DNA of 64,000 nt, from NCBI RefSeq assembly GCF_002251635.1, contig NZ_NMOJ01000050.1, forward strand, positions 16,138-80,137, written 5' to 3'. Positions 39,392 through 49,122 of the stretch are shown piece by piece. A model generated the notes under the pieces. The model worked only from the letters and a program-made list of their open reading frames with translations, had not been told where the DNA came from and ran no database searches. The translations under genes and the position numbers were made by a program. Every line of letters begins with the position of its first letter. Position 1 is the first letter of the stretch. This DNA comes from Pseudomonas mandelii. Lineage in GTDB: Bacteria; Pseudomonadota; Gammaproteobacteria; Pseudomonadales; Pseudomonadaceae.

Positions 39392-40057
39392 TTGTATTTT
39401 ACTAGCTACACCCTCCAGCCCTCGTACCACGAGATCAGGTTCCACACCCCACGGATCAAAAATCACCGTTGGATCGCGACGCAGCCAGACGGTACGCAAA
39501 CCGTAATTAGCCGCACCAATAACATCGAAAGGATTGCTGGAAACCAACCAGACATCTCGTGCTGGCACCCCACATTTTTTAACAAGGTACTCATATACAA
39601 TTGGGTCCGGCTTGAAGGAACGCGCCTCCTCAACGCTCAATACATCAATAAAGCTCTCTCGTAGCGTTGCATGCCGCAAGAGGACGTCAATGGCCGTACG
39701 GCTACCATTGGAAAAAGCAAAAAGTCGGAGCCTTGAGCTTAGCAAGTCAGCCAACCCGTCTTTCACATCGTCAAAAGCCTCCAGCTCTGTATAGGCATGC
39801 ATCGCCTGCTCCTGCTCTAGGGTGCTTAGCTTCACACCATTGCTTTCACAAGCAAACAGAAGCGCATCACGTGTACAAACAGAGAAATCCCGATATTCCT
39901 GCATTAATCCTCGACGAAAACTGTATTCCAACTGCTTCTGTCTCCAAAGCTCCGAGACAGCTACAGATTTTTGGCCGACCAACGATCTCAAGACGTTCTC
40001 TACGGACCTAGTGTCGATCAACGTACCGTACACATCGAAAGCAATTGTTGCAGTCAT
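39377..40057 (-). CDS. HAD-superfamily hydrolase, haloacid dehalogenase type II-like
   Basis: 226 residues; GAGGATC before the ATG. All four HAD motifs are visible: FDVYGTLID (nucleophile aspartate at residue 8), FSNGS (motif II), KPDP (motif III lysine) and VSSNPFDVIGA (motif IV region). The VSSNPFDV form and length fit L-2-haloacid dehalogenases, but many relatives have other substrates. It is followed downstream by nothing on its strand. Confidence 0.88.
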   Translation of the reverse strand: MTATIAFDVYGTLIDTRSVENVLRSLVGQKSVAVSELWRQKQLEYSFRRGLMQEYRDFSVCTRDALLFACESNGVKLSTLEQEQAMHAYTELEAFDDVKDGLADLLSSRLRLFAFSNGSRTAIDVLLRHATLRESFIDVLSVEEARSFKPDPIVYEYLVKKCGVPARDVWLVSSNPFDVIGAANYGLRTVWLRRDPTVIFDPWGVEPDLVVRGLEGVASKIQSASV

Positions 40058-40112
40058 CTGCAGATCCTCAATAGTGACGCAGGTGCGATTAAATACGAAC
40101 CAGTCGGTTCAA

Positions 40113-41093
40113 TTAATCCGGCAATAGACCAAGCGTTCGTGCCCTCATGCGAGCCAAGGCATAGACAGTACGCGTGTGAGTCATTGGCGCCCCTGCTAGA
40201 TCAGCCACCGACATCAAAGCTCCCAAAATAGCCTCGATTTCAACGGGTTTGTGCCCTTCAACATCTTGCAGCATCGACGTTTTCACTTTACCGAGTTTTC
40301 GTGTAATCGCGATCCGCTGCTGAGGATCAATCTTGGGTGAGATGCCCAAACGGCTTCCTAATTCAAGGAGTTCGCTCATCATCTCGATGAACAACACGTT
40401 GAGGTTAGTGTCATCGATCATCTCATCGGTGGCGCAATTAACTAGCAGGCTGACGGGATTGAAACACGCATTTCCCAGCAGCTTAAGCCAGATTTCTTCA
40501 CGTATGTTTTCGTGTGCATGCGCATCAAAACCGGCCTTGAGAAAACAGTCCGTCACGTTTGAAATACGGCTACTGATGCCACCACCAGGCTCTCCGAAAA
40601 CGATCTTGCTTCCGGACATATGCCTCACCACGCCAGGGCTCTCAACCCTACAAGACGGAAACACAACACATCCGATGATGATGTCAGTCGGGATATTCCT
40701 TTCGATCAGGCCGTCAGGATCGACTGCCTTTAAACGCGTACCTGACAACGCCGAATTGGCTTTCAGGAAATACCACCAAGGAAGCCCATTGAGCGCAGGG
40801 ATGACGATGGTTTGTGGACCGATCAACGCTGTTGCAACTTCAACAGCTGTCGGCAATGCCGGTGCCTTTACGGCAAGAATCACCACATCCTGAACACCCA
40901 GCTCTTTTGGCTCAGATGTAGCCTTAAGTGGAGCGATCAGAAGATCGTTGCCCGTCTGCAGTTGCAATCCCTGCTCGCAAATAGCATGAAGTGTCGCGCC
41001 ACGAGCTATGACACTGACGTCATGCCCGGCCGCAAACAATTTGCACGCCAGAAAACCTCCAATAGCACCCGCACCTACGACAGTGATTTTCAT
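40113..41093 (-). CDS. 2-dehydropantoate 2-reductase-family oxidoreductase
   Basis: 326 residues. N-terminal NADP-binding motif VVGAGAIGGFLACKL, then VVILAVKAPALP and PALNGLPWWYF, and the C-terminal helical domain with EEIWLKLLGNACFNP. This is the PanE/ApbA fold. The surrounding GST, HAD and TetR genes suggest a catabolic or detoxification role more than pantothenate synthesis, for which a chromosomal panE would be expected. It lies 56 bp upstream of the HAD gene on the same strand, so a shared transcript is likely. Confidence 0.9.
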   Translation of the reverse strand: MKITVVGAGAIGGFLACKLFAAGHDVSVIARGATLHAICEQGLQLQTGNDLLIAPLKATSEPKELGVQDVVILAVKAPALPTAVEVATALIGPQTIVIPALNGLPWWYFLKANSALSGTRLKAVDPDGLIERNIPTDIIIGCVVFPSCRVESPGVVRHMSGSKIVFGEPGGGISSRISNVTDCFLKAGFDAHAHENIREEIWLKLLGNACFNPVSLLVNCATDEMIDDTNLNVLFIEMMSELLELGSRLGISPKIDPQQRIAITRKLGKVKTSMLQDVEGHKPVEIEAILGALMSVADLAGAPMTHTRTVYALARMRARTLGLLPD

Positions 41094-41188
41094 AATCGAC
41101 TCAGACCGATTACATCTTCCATACTTTATGAACTGCCTTCACAGACCGACCATAAATGTATGATGGATTGTTCTTCACCAACGATCGC

Positions 41189-41887
41189 TTATCGAACCGT
41201 GCTCGCGTCCTGATTGAATAGCAGCTTGCGTGTTTCCTCGTCGACGACCGGAGCGGTGTTGATTCGTTCCGCCATCGCATATGCACGCTTTGTCGCAGGT
41301 CGATCACCTACTCGCTCAAACCAGCGAGCCAAATGAGGGAAGTCGGCAAGCTCTTGCTGCTGCCGGACGTGGGGCACAATCCATGGATAACTGGCCATGT
41401 CGGCAATGCTGTAGTCGCCAGCGATGTAGTCACGGCCATCCGCCAAGTGTTTATTCAACACGCCATACAATCGAGCGGTTTCGTTGACGTAGCGCTCCTG
41501 CGCATAGGGAATTGGCACCGGAGCGTATTGTACGAAGTGATGATTCTGCCCCGCCATCGGCCCCAACCCACCCATTTGCCAGAACAACCACTGCAAGGTT
41601 TCGTTGCGCCCTCGTAGATCGCCAGGAATGAACTGATGAGTTTTATCTGCCAGGTACAACAAAATGGCGCCCGATTCGAAGACTGACAACGGCTGACCAC
41701 CGTCCAGTGGCACATGATCGACAATGGCTGGAATGCGGTTATTGGGCGCGATGTTCAGAAACGATGGAGTGAACTGCTCCCCCTTCCCGATGTTCACCGG
41801 CACGATGCGATAAGGCACACCCGATTCCTCAAGGAACAAAGCGATCTTGTGGCCGTTTGGAGTAGTCCAGTAATGCAAATCGATCAT
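41189..41887 (-). CDS. Glutathione S-transferase, YfcG-like disulfide oxidoreductase
   Basis: 232 residues. Thioredoxin-fold N-terminal domain (MIDLHYWTTPNGHKIALFLEE, FLNIAPNNRIPAIVDH, SVFESGAILLYLADK) and an all-helical C-terminal domain. The pattern TTPNGHKI with FESGAILLYL is that of YfcG/Ure2p-type glutathione-dependent disulfide-bond reductases. It is 12 bp after the second GST, in one operon with it and the TetR gene. Confidence 0.92.
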   Translation of the reverse strand: MIDLHYWTTPNGHKIALFLEESGVPYRIVPVNIGKGEQFTPSFLNIAPNNRIPAIVDHVPLDGGQPLSVFESGAILLYLADKTHQFIPGDLRGRNETLQWLFWQMGGLGPMAGQNHHFVQYAPVPIPYAQERYVNETARLYGVLNKHLADGRDYIAGDYSIADMASYPWIVPHVRQQQELADFPHLARWFERVGDRPATKRAYAMAERINTAPVVDEETRKLLFNQDASTVR

Positions 41888-41899
41888 GACCTGGCACCT

Positions 41900-42577
41900 T
41901 TACTGAGCAATCTGCGGGAACATTGCCTTACGGGCGTCAGCATCCATCTCGGTCTTGTAACTGTGCTGGGTCTTCAGCTCTTCGGTTCGCTGTGCTGCCG
42001 GTCGAGCATTGATGTCATCAAGGAGCCGTTTCACGTTTGGAAGTTTTACCCAAGCGTCATTACCTAGGATGAAAGGTACCGCGCGCGCCCACCCCCATAC
42101 GGCCATGTCCACCAGCGTGTACTCACCTCCGAGCATGTAAGGCCGTTTGGCCAGGTGCTCGTTGATGATGGTCCAATGACGCCAGGCTTCGAAGGTGTAG
42201 CGGGTAACGGCGTAGTCTTTTGGCTCAGGTGCGAAGTGCTTAAAGTGGACAGCCTGTCCAGAGTACGGGCCGATGCCGGTCGCGACGAACATGAGCCAGG
42301 AGTACATCTCCCCTCGCGCCTTGAGATTGTCAGCAGGCAGGAACATCCCGGTCTTTTCGGCTAGATAGAGCAGTATGGCGTTGCTGTCGAATACCACGTT
42401 ATCACCATCAATCAGAGCCGGTGTCTTGGCATTCGGATTGATCTTAAGAAACGCCGGATCGTGCTGTTCACCCTTGCGCGTATCAACAGGGATGAGTTCG
42501 TACTCAAGGCCTGACTCCTCCAAGAACAGCGCAACCTTCGCGGGGTTAGGAGACGGGTGATAGTAGAACTTGATCAT
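41900..42577 (-). CDS. Glutathione S-transferase, YfcG/Ure2p-like
   Basis: 225 residues. MIKFYYHPSPNPAKVALFLEE at the N-terminus, FLKINPNAKTPALIDGD and FDSNAILLYLAEK complete the glutathione-binding half; the C-terminal helical half follows. About as diverged from its neighbour as typical subclass members, so not a fresh duplication. It lies between the TetR regulator (21 bp upstream) and the other GST. Confidence 0.92.
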   Translation of the reverse strand: MIKFYYHPSPNPAKVALFLEESGLEYELIPVDTRKGEQHDPAFLKINPNAKTPALIDGDNVVFDSNAILLYLAEKTGMFLPADNLKARGEMYSWLMFVATGIGPYSGQAVHFKHFAPEPKDYAVTRYTFEAWRHWTIINEHLAKRPYMLGGEYTLVDMAVWGWARAVPFILGNDAWVKLPNVKRLLDDINARPAAQRTEELKTQHSYKTEMDADARKAMFPQIAQ

Positions 42578-42598
42578 GTTGACTCCGTACAGTGGCCT

Positions 42599-43210
42599 TC
42601 ATTGAGTGTCGCAACGAGCCAAGGGCGGAAGCCCCAGGCTGGTGAGTGCAATTCCAATAGCGTCGGTTACACACGCAGGATCCGGATTGATCCGTGCCAA
42701 CACGCGAATCCCAAGTAATACGCTGAGCAAGTGATGAGCGCCCTGCTTTGCATCGATCCCTGTGGCGACTGCGCGTTGCAAGCTGAAGGCACGTAGGCGG
42801 CTTTCAAAAAAACTGCGGATGGTCTCAAGTTCTTCTGACACTGCCTGACGCAAGTCTGCATCTTCTGCATTCGTTTCGAGGGCAGAGTTCACCAACAGGC
42901 ATCCACGATGAAGTGGATCGGTTAGCGTGCGATTCAGCACTTCAGCAAAAAACCCTGTAATGGCCATTCCTGCGTTTGGCAAAACCTCAAGGCGGCGGAT
43001 GCGGTCACGCACGCTGCACTCCAAGTAGTGCTCAAGGGAACGAAGATAGAGACTGCGTTTGTCGCCAAATGCGTTGTAAAGGCTCGGCTGGTTTAGGCCG
43101 GTGCACTTGACGAGATCTCTCGTCGAAGTGCCTTCATACCCCCGCGTCCAGAATGCTTCGACTACAGCGGTAAGAACCTTTGATTCATCAAATGCACGAG
43201 GGCGAGCCAT
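42599..43210 (-). CDS. TetR-family transcriptional repressor
   Basis: 203 residues. N-terminal helix-turn-helix (ARPRAFDESKVLTAVVEAFW, STRDLVKCTGLNQPSLYNAFG, KRSLYLRSLEHYL) is the AcrR/NemR-like form. It leads an operon with two GST genes, as NemR-type electrophile sensors often do; three cysteines in the ligand half could sense electrophiles (inference). Autoregulation from the region upstream of 43210 is likely. Confidence 0.93.
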   Translation of the reverse strand: MARPRAFDESKVLTAVVEAFWTRGYEGTSTRDLVKCTGLNQPSLYNAFGDKRSLYLRSLEHYLECSVRDRIRRLEVLPNAGMAITGFFAEVLNRTLTDPLHRGCLLVNSALETNAEDADLRQAVSEELETIRSFFESRLRAFSLQRAVATGIDAKQGAHHLLSVLLGIRVLARINPDPACVTDAIGIALTSLGLPPLARCDTQ

Positions 43211-43657
43211 GGACTAAATATCTCTGCGGGTTTGTCGTCGACCCTATCATAGGTTTTGTATCAACCGCCACAATATAAAATAGCAAAAAACCTCACCTGA
43301 GCCGAGCTTCCATAGCCAGCGAAATCAGGATCCATTTGGACATTCCTGGAGACAGGAGCGGATAGCGCCTACATTCAGCCCTCCACCTTTCTCACAAAGC
43401 TTCAGTCGGCATCAGTAGTCGCTCGATGAGCGTGAGGGGAAATTTGATGGACGACCTGAAGGCTTTCTGACGCAGCATAGGGAGTGCAATGCCCATCAAG
43501 CTGGGAACTAAAACAGCCCAAGCCGCGGTTGCACGCAAAAAGCTGTAGTCAAACTCCATAGCCTCAAGTCGGAATCGGAAAGACGTCTCTAAAGCACGCA
43601 TCTGTCCTGCCAGGGACAACATACTATGAGGCAGCGTGACACAATGCCCACCTAAAC
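43211..43657. other. Intergenic region with a possible fragment
   Basis: Contains the TetR promoter region next to 43210. A 76-residue leftward frame at 43392-43622 has no ribosome site and no family resemblance, and is probably a remnant. Confidence 0.4.
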
Positions 43658-43682
43658 AAACGGCGCCATGAGGCGCCGTTTT
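43658..43682 (-). terminator. Hairpin terminator of the AhpD-like gene at 43724
   Basis: AAACGGCGCC-ATGA-GGCGCCGTTTT, a perfect 10-bp stem. On the minus strand it is followed by TTTGTTT and lies 40 bp after the stop of the gene at 43724; it may also work in the other direction (TTTT). Confidence 0.85.
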
Positions 43683-43723
43683 GATGGTGCAGTATCGAGC
43701 CTCGGCCCACTCGGCTGGCCGAT

Positions 43724-44269
43724 TCAGACCGATGCTGGGATCGCTGGGAAATCGATGGTGGTGTCATTTACTCGGTTGAACAGGTTGGTAAAGGTGATGA
43801 TCGATATCACCAGACTGATTTCTGTCAGCTGTACGTCGCTATAACCGACTGCTTTGATAGCGTCAAATTGATCCTTGCTGACTGTACCGGATGTCTTGAC
43901 AAGCAGAGTCACAAAGCTGATCAAGGCGTCCCGCTTGATGTCGCCGGTCGGACGTCCCAAACGAATGTTTTGAAGTACTTCTACACTCAGGCCAATCATT
44001 TTAGCAATCGTAAAATGCGCGGTTTCGCAGTAATCACAACCGGTGAGATTGCTCACCAACAACTTGATAACTTCCTGATCCTGCTTGCTCAGTGTGCCTT
44101 TGGCCAGAGTGCCGTCTGCGCCGAGGATTGCACCCAGACCTGCTGGAATCAGAGCACCGATTGCAGCGTAGGCGTTTGGCACCATACCTACAGCTTTTTT
44201 GATGTTGGCGTAAAGTTCAGCTGTCGCGCCGGTAGCAGTGCTGATTGCTGGGGTTTGAATACGGCTCAT
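43724..44269 (-). CDS. Carboxymuconolactone decarboxylase/AhpD-like protein, fifth paralogue
   Basis: 181 residues; GGGAGT six bases before the ATG. It belongs to another branch of the family (KKAVGMVPNAYAAIGALIP, then LTGCDYCETAHFTIAKM with CxxC and His, ending FTNLFNRVNDTTIDFP). It is divergent from the AraC gene at 44391, an arrangement common in pseudomonads where AraC controls an AhpD-like stress gene. Terminated by the hairpin at 43658. Confidence 0.9.
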   Translation of the reverse strand: MSRIQTPAISTATGATAELYANIKKAVGMVPNAYAAIGALIPAGLGAILGADGTLAKGTLSKQDQEVIKLLVSNLTGCDYCETAHFTIAKMIGLSVEVLQNIRLGRPTGDIKRDALISFVTLLVKTSGTVSKDQFDAIKAVGYSDVQLTEISLVISIITFTNLFNRVNDTTIDFPAIPASV

Positions 44270-44390
44270 GGTGTGACTCCCGGGTAAATCGTTAATGGGT
44301 GAGCCGTTACTTTATAAAACACCCCCATTACAGGTAAGCTCGAAAACCCTCACAAATAACCTTAATCGTATCAATTTGGAAAAGTCTGCT

Positions 44391-45335
44391 ATGTCACCCC
44401 CATTGGATTGGTTAAGCCAGTTGCTGGCAATGGTTCCTGTCTCTGGGCACTTGGATACCCGTTGCTACTACGGCGCACCTTGGCAGGTTACCTATGACCT
44501 TTCGCCTGCAGGGGAGATGCCATATCACATCGTGCTCAAGGGGTCGGCGATAGTAAATGCACAAAGAGATTACCCCGCGCAGCAATTGGATGAAGGGGAC
44601 ATCATCCTATTCGCCCACGGAACAGAACACGTTCTCCACGACGGTGGCGCAAAAACACCTCGAGAAGCGAGCTTTAAACAGGAGCTGAATTTCGTCGTCA
44701 GTGAAAACAACGAAATCGGTGAGCGACTGGACATGCTCTGTGGACGCTTCATTGTCCGACCACCGTATGACCGCCTCCTGCGCACGTATCTACCTCCCCG
44801 ACTGATCGTACGCTCAGTGCCGGAGACTCCGATCAGTTATTCGACCGCAAGCCAACTGGCAAACCTCGTTAACCTGATGCGCCATGAATCCGCAACTCCG
44901 ACTCTTGGTGCCCACGCTATGCTTGGCGCGCTTTCCGCAGCCTTGTTCACCCTTGCGCTACGTCTGGCCGGTGAGGACGAGGAGGCCCCGTCAGGGCTTT
45001 TGGCAATGGCCGGACACCCTCGTTTGGCACCTGCGTTGAACGCTATTCTGCATGACCCTGGGCACCCATGGACTCTGGAGAACCTTGCCGGACTCTGCAA
45101 TATGTCACGGGCAACTCTCGCCAGGCATTTCAAGGAGCGAATCGGCTCTACCACAAATGACTTCATCACAGACGTGCGCATGACGATGGCGATCACCGAA
45201 CTAAAAAATCCTTCGCACTCTACTGAACAGGTCGCGGAGCGCGTGGGATACCAATCAATCTCTGCCTTCCAAAAAACATTCAGACAGCGCATTGGAATGA
45301 GTCCCGCGCAATGGCGCAAACATCGCGACACGTAG
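44391..45335 (+). CDS. AraC-family transcriptional regulator with cupin N-terminal domain
   Basis: 314 residues from the ATG at 44391. The N-terminal half is a cupin (YHIVLKGSAIV, LDEGDIILFAHGTEHVL) of the AraC_binding_2/cupin_6 type; the C-terminal half has the two helix-turn-helix motifs (WTLENLAGLCNMSRATLARHF and TEQVAERVGYQSISAFQKTF). It probably controls the divergent AhpD-like gene in response to a small molecule. Confidence 0.94.
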   Translation: MSPPLDWLSQLLAMVPVSGHLDTRCYYGAPWQVTYDLSPAGEMPYHIVLKGSAIVNAQRDYPAQQLDEGDIILFAHGTEHVLHDGGAKTPREASFKQELNFVVSENNEIGERLDMLCGRFIVRPPYDRLLRTYLPPRLIVRSVPETPISYSTASQLANLVNLMRHESATPTLGAHAMLGALSAALFTLALRLAGEDEEAPSGLLAMAGHPRLAPALNAILHDPGHPWTLENLAGLCNMSRATLARHFKERIGSTTNDFITDVRMTMAITELKNPSHSTEQVAERVGYQSISAFQKTFRQRIGMSPAQWRKHRDT

Positions 45336-45646
45336 CCATCGAAACATAAATCACCTGTGGATCTACCGGTCTTCGAGCATCAGGCAACGACGTAAAAGGT
45401 ACATTCCGCGGACGGTTATTCGACGCTCACCTAGCCTGGAAGTTTTTTGCCACGCATTCGGTTTTGATATCAACGCATCCCTTCTTTGATGGCCACGAAA
45501 TACTGAAACCGAACCTATCGAGCGCACCAGATATGGCACTGAGAAACGAGCTGCTGCCTGATTTTCGACGATACCTTTTCGCCACCACGTCCGGAAAGAC
45601 ACGAGCGTGCTTTGTGCGGTGTTGTTTTTCGATGTACAGCGCCCTA
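45336..45646. other. Intergenic region before the sphingolipid cluster
   Basis: 310 bp between two converging genes. No gene supported; no T-run terminator seen. Confidence 0.4.
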
Positions 45647-47407
45647 CTACTTACTGCTCTTCTGTAGAGCAATTTGGGTATCAGAGCCTAACTGCGGCTC
45701 GGTAGGCAGCAGACTGAAATCCCGCAGGCTCCGTGGATCGTGAGGGTTGCCAATCAGCATTCGCGTTGGTTTGAATCCAGCGTTCACGATGCTTTTTGCA
45801 GGATCGAATTCATCGAACCGCAGCCCCGCAAGATCCACCCAGCTATGAATAAAGTGCGATGTACTGTAAGGGCGCGCTAGGTACTCAAGGGGCTCCACCA
45901 TCGCACCTTGTACTGACTTCCAGCTGGGCGATTTCCACACAATGAAGGGCACGGTATACATCGGCCGTGTCGGGGCTGCTTCATTACGACCCAAGACATC
46001 CGGAGCGACAGGGTCGTAGACAGACTCTCCGTGATCGGACAGGTACAGCAGAAAGCCGTTGGGGTCGGTTTCACTGAATCGCTTGATCAGCGACGACACT
46101 ACGTAATCGTTGTAGCGTACGGCATTGTCATAGGCGTTGTAGAACGCCAACTGGCTTTGTGTAACGTTGGCCGGCACCCCTGTTCGATCCTTGAAATAGT
46201 CGTACGGCTCAGGGTAGCGGTACTTGTAGCTCATGTGCGTACCGAGCAGGTGAACCACAATCAGCTTTCGCGGGGCATCGTCGTCCAACACCTTTGAGAA
46301 GGGTTCAAGCACATCCTCATCGTACTGGCTGGTCTGGTTCTGGTCACGATTGTTGTTCAGGTACGTCTGCTCATCAGCCTGCTTCGAGAACAGCGTTAAC
46401 ATGGTGTTGCGCTTGGTCATGGTCTGCTGATTGGTGATCCAAAAGGTTTTGTAGCCGGCTTGCTTCATCACGCTGATCACCGTCGGAGTGCTAAGGAAAA
46501 GTTCCGGATGCTCCTCGTCTGCAAACGTCAGAACCTGCTCCAGCGTCTCGATTGTGTAGGGCCGCGGTGCAATGACGTGATCGAACACCTCCAATTGACC
46601 TCGCAGTTGATCCAGGTTTGGCGTGGTCTGCCGGGAGTAGCCATACAGACTCATGCGCTGACGGTTAGTTGATTCTCCGATGACCAGCACCAGCGTTGAG
46701 CGCTGTCCGGCATGGATATCGGAGAGGTTCTTCAACGGAGGTATCTGCGCCTGTACAGTCAGCATTTTCGACATTTCATCCAGTTGCTGAAGGTACTGGT
46801 GATAACCAACGACCATTTGCCATAGCGCCGCAGCCTCAATGTTTTCTTCGAATTTGGAGATCGCAAGGCTTAGTGTTGGGCGCTTGCGCAACTGATTGAC
46901 CGCATTGAAACCTGCCCCCACTACGACGAACATCGCGCAACACACAACGATCGCGCTGCGAGACAGGTATGCGGGCCGAACACGAGTCCAGAGCGCCAAC
47001 CCGCCAATGCTATAGGCGGCGAGCACGCTAACAATTGACCAGGAGAAATAGTGCCCCAAATATTCGGACGACTCCTGCATGTTCGAATCAAACATGATGA
47101 AAATTACGCTTTGGGAAAACTCCTGACCGTATATCAAAAAGTAAACCAAGCCTGAGAGCGACGATGCCCAGAGGACAATGCCGATCAGCCCCCCCAGTAC
47201 CCGCGCTCTGGCTGGGAAAAGGATCAATGGAATCAACCACAGCAGCGTGACCATCGATGCCTGAATCATTCCTTTCCAACCTGCCACACCTGCATGAACA
47301 ATCAGCAGTTGCGTCACCCCTGAGAAGTACCAAAAAAAAATGAAACTCCAGATTAGACCAGGCCAATCTGTAGGTTGCCGGACTGAATCAGATTTCTTCG
47401 CGCTCAT
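45647..47407 (-). CDS. CptA/EptA-type phosphoethanolamine transferase
   Basis: 586 residues from the ATG at 47407 (GAGGG five bases upstream). Five N-terminal membrane helices, then a periplasmic sulfatase-fold domain: VLVIGESTNRQRMSLYGYSR near 240, APRPYTIETLEQVLTFADEE with the probable nucleophile threonine, and the metal site YLSDHGESVY near 455. These features are CptA-like. The enzyme transfers phosphoethanolamine from phosphatidylethanolamine to a lipid or sugar at the outer face of the inner membrane. At the end of the sphingolipid arm it may decorate a ceramide head group or lipid A; which one is not shown. Confidence 0.9.
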   Translation of the reverse strand: MSAKKSDSVRQPTDWPGLIWSFIFFWYFSGVTQLLIVHAGVAGWKGMIQASMVTLLWLIPLILFPARARVLGGLIGIVLWASSLSGLVYFLIYGQEFSQSVIFIMFDSNMQESSEYLGHYFSWSIVSVLAAYSIGGLALWTRVRPAYLSRSAIVVCCAMFVVVGAGFNAVNQLRKRPTLSLAISKFEENIEAAALWQMVVGYHQYLQQLDEMSKMLTVQAQIPPLKNLSDIHAGQRSTLVLVIGESTNRQRMSLYGYSRQTTPNLDQLRGQLEVFDHVIAPRPYTIETLEQVLTFADEEHPELFLSTPTVISVMKQAGYKTFWITNQQTMTKRNTMLTLFSKQADEQTYLNNNRDQNQTSQYDEDVLEPFSKVLDDDAPRKLIVVHLLGTHMSYKYRYPEPYDYFKDRTGVPANVTQSQLAFYNAYDNAVRYNDYVVSSLIKRFSETDPNGFLLYLSDHGESVYDPVAPDVLGRNEAAPTRPMYTVPFIVWKSPSWKSVQGAMVEPLEYLARPYSTSHFIHSWVDLAGLRFDEFDPAKSIVNAGFKPTRMLIGNPHDPRSLRDFSLLPTEPQLGSDTQIALQKSSK

Positions 47408-47537
47408 GAAACCCTCTTTGTATTCAAACAACGTCCCTCAGCACCACCCTCGCTGCAGGTGCCGGATCACGTCGATGTTTCGAGAAGAACAGCAGTACAT
47501 GCCGACTGTTTAAACAGCCCCTATCGCAAGCGAACGA

Positions 47538-48269
47538 TTAGGCACCGTTCATCATTTGCCTGATCAGATCCAAACACCTGCTCTGAACTTCAGGGAGAGG
47601 CAGCTTCGCGTCGACATCAACGATTCGCGCGCCGCCGAAACGCAGCAACGGTGTCGCATCCACTTTTCTTTTGATCAACTCTGGGATGTGATCAGGCTTG
47701 CGCGCCAAAGCAGTTTCCACGTCAATATTCAAACGAATCACCAGGGTGGGTCGGTAACGAGCCATGTGCTGATATAAAGCAAACTCATCAATAGCGAGCA
47801 AAGCCGTCAAATAACCACGTGGTCGCGCTGCGCTAAGACCCGGTCCATCGTAAAAACCAGATATCTCTACTTGCGGATAGCGATCACAGATGATCAGCCC
47901 GGCCTTTTTACGCACATTCAGCATCTGCTTGAACCGACGAGCCCGCATCCTGGAAAAGACGTAAATGGTCAGCGCAGTGAAGAGACCGGGAATGCGTTCT
48001 TCCACGGTACGTGCTTGCAGCGCTTTGGATGACAAACTGCGCTCTAATATAGGGCCTATCAGTGGCCATGCTCGAATCTTCAATCCGATTGAGCCGGAGC
48101 CAAGCCCGAGATACAAATAGGTTGCTCCATCGCCTTTCAAGGCGTCGCACAAATAGGACGCGATCGTGGTTTTGCCCGCTCCGTCAGAACCGATAATGGC
48201 AATCAAAGGTGCTGCTGAGCGGTGGCGTTCTCTGGACGGAATGTAAAACTTGGAATCATTACCAGGCAT
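47538..48269 (-). CDS. Thymidylate-kinase-like P-loop kinase, paralogue 1
   Basis: 243 residues. Walker A IIGSDGAGKTTIAS at 25-38, the DR motif LIICDRYPQVE, an arginine-rich lid-like segment ALARKPDHIPELIKRK. The length and the DRYPQ motif follow the thymidylate kinase fold, but the substrate loop differs from true Tmk, so the phosphoacceptor is unknown. It sits 7 bp after its paralogue in the sphingolipid operon. A role in phosphorylating a head-group precursor is inference. Confidence 0.8.
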   Translation of the reverse strand: MPGNDSKFYIPSRERHRSAAPLIAIIGSDGAGKTTIASYLCDALKGDGATYLYLGLGSGSIGLKIRAWPLIGPILERSLSSKALQARTVEERIPGLFTALTIYVFSRMRARRFKQMLNVRKKAGLIICDRYPQVEISGFYDGPGLSAARPRGYLTALLAIDEFALYQHMARYRPTLVIRLNIDVETALARKPDHIPELIKRKVDATPLLRFGGARIVDVDAKLPLPEVQSRCLDLIRQMMNGA

Positions 48270-48276
48270 AAATCAC

Positions 48277-49083
48277 TCAACCATTTTCTAAATGAGGAGA
48301 CACAGCTGCTTTTGCCCGTGCGATGACTTCCTCAAGAGGCAAGCTGCTATCCAAATCCAGAATGGGTGCACCTTGGTATTCGAGCTGCGGAACACTTGCG
48401 ATTTTCAGTGCGAGAGACTCATAACGATGATCCGGTTTGCGCGCAAACGCGGTTTCCAGGTCAACGTTCAAGCGGATGACAAGATCCGGTCGGTAGCTGA
48501 TCATGTAGGCGTAAAGCATCCGTTCACACCCAGCGAGAAAGCGAACAAATCCGTTGCGATGCTTGACCTTCAGAAGTCCCGGACCATCGATCTTCATGTT
48601 CGCCACTGCAATCTGGGGATAGCGATCAGCAACAACAGCAATCCCGCGGCGACGAAGCGCCATCATCTTTCGGTATCGCCTCCATCGCCGAACAGACAAT
48701 AGAAAAACTACTAAGGCAACGAGTGTGCTCGGCCCTTTCCCAGTACTACGAAATGAAGAGTTACTGCGAGCGGAATTCGCAACAATCAAACGTCCGATGG
48801 CGGGGCCCACCAACGGCCATTTCACCACCGCTTCACCCAATGATTTGGACTGGATACCCAGGTGACAACTCTGCGCGTCCCGTGATTCTTTTATCCAGGC
48901 AAGAACAGCGTCGGACACAGTAGATTTGCCGGCACCATCGCACCCCACGAAAGCAATCAGTGGTGCCAGTTTGCCTGGTAAAACATCTGAATGAGGCGTT
49001 TGAGGGTATACAACCTCATCTTGAATATCCCGCTTCGTATCCTTGCCAGCCACCGTCTGTTTTTTATGGATTGTGCTGCTCAT
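48277..49083 (-). CDS. Thymidylate-kinase-like P-loop kinase, paralogue 2
   Basis: 268 residues, with a 40-residue hydrophilic N-terminal extension before Walker A FVGCDGAGKSTVSD (45-58). It shares AVVADRYPQIAVAN, DLVIRLNVDLETAFARKPDH and the PLEEV tail with paralogue 1, so they form a diverged pair that may make a heterodimer or act on successive substrates. Follows the ABC exporter by 39 bp. Confidence 0.8.
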   Translation of the reverse strand: MSSTIHKKQTVAGKDTKRDIQDEVVYPQTPHSDVLPGKLAPLIAFVGCDGAGKSTVSDAVLAWIKESRDAQSCHLGIQSKSLGEAVVKWPLVGPAIGRLIVANSARSNSSFRSTGKGPSTLVALVVFLLSVRRWRRYRKMMALRRRGIAVVADRYPQIAVANMKIDGPGLLKVKHRNGFVRFLAGCERMLYAYMISYRPDLVIRLNVDLETAFARKPDHRYESLALKIASVPQLEYQGAPILDLDSSLPLEEVIARAKAAVSPHLENG

Positions 49084-49122
49084 TGAAGGTTCTCCACCTC
49101 GATCATTGGGGGCAGTACGGAG

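Noticed and set aside
43392-43622. 76-residue leftward frame before the terminator
   Set aside because: No convincing start or motif, and it lies in an otherwise non-coding interval.
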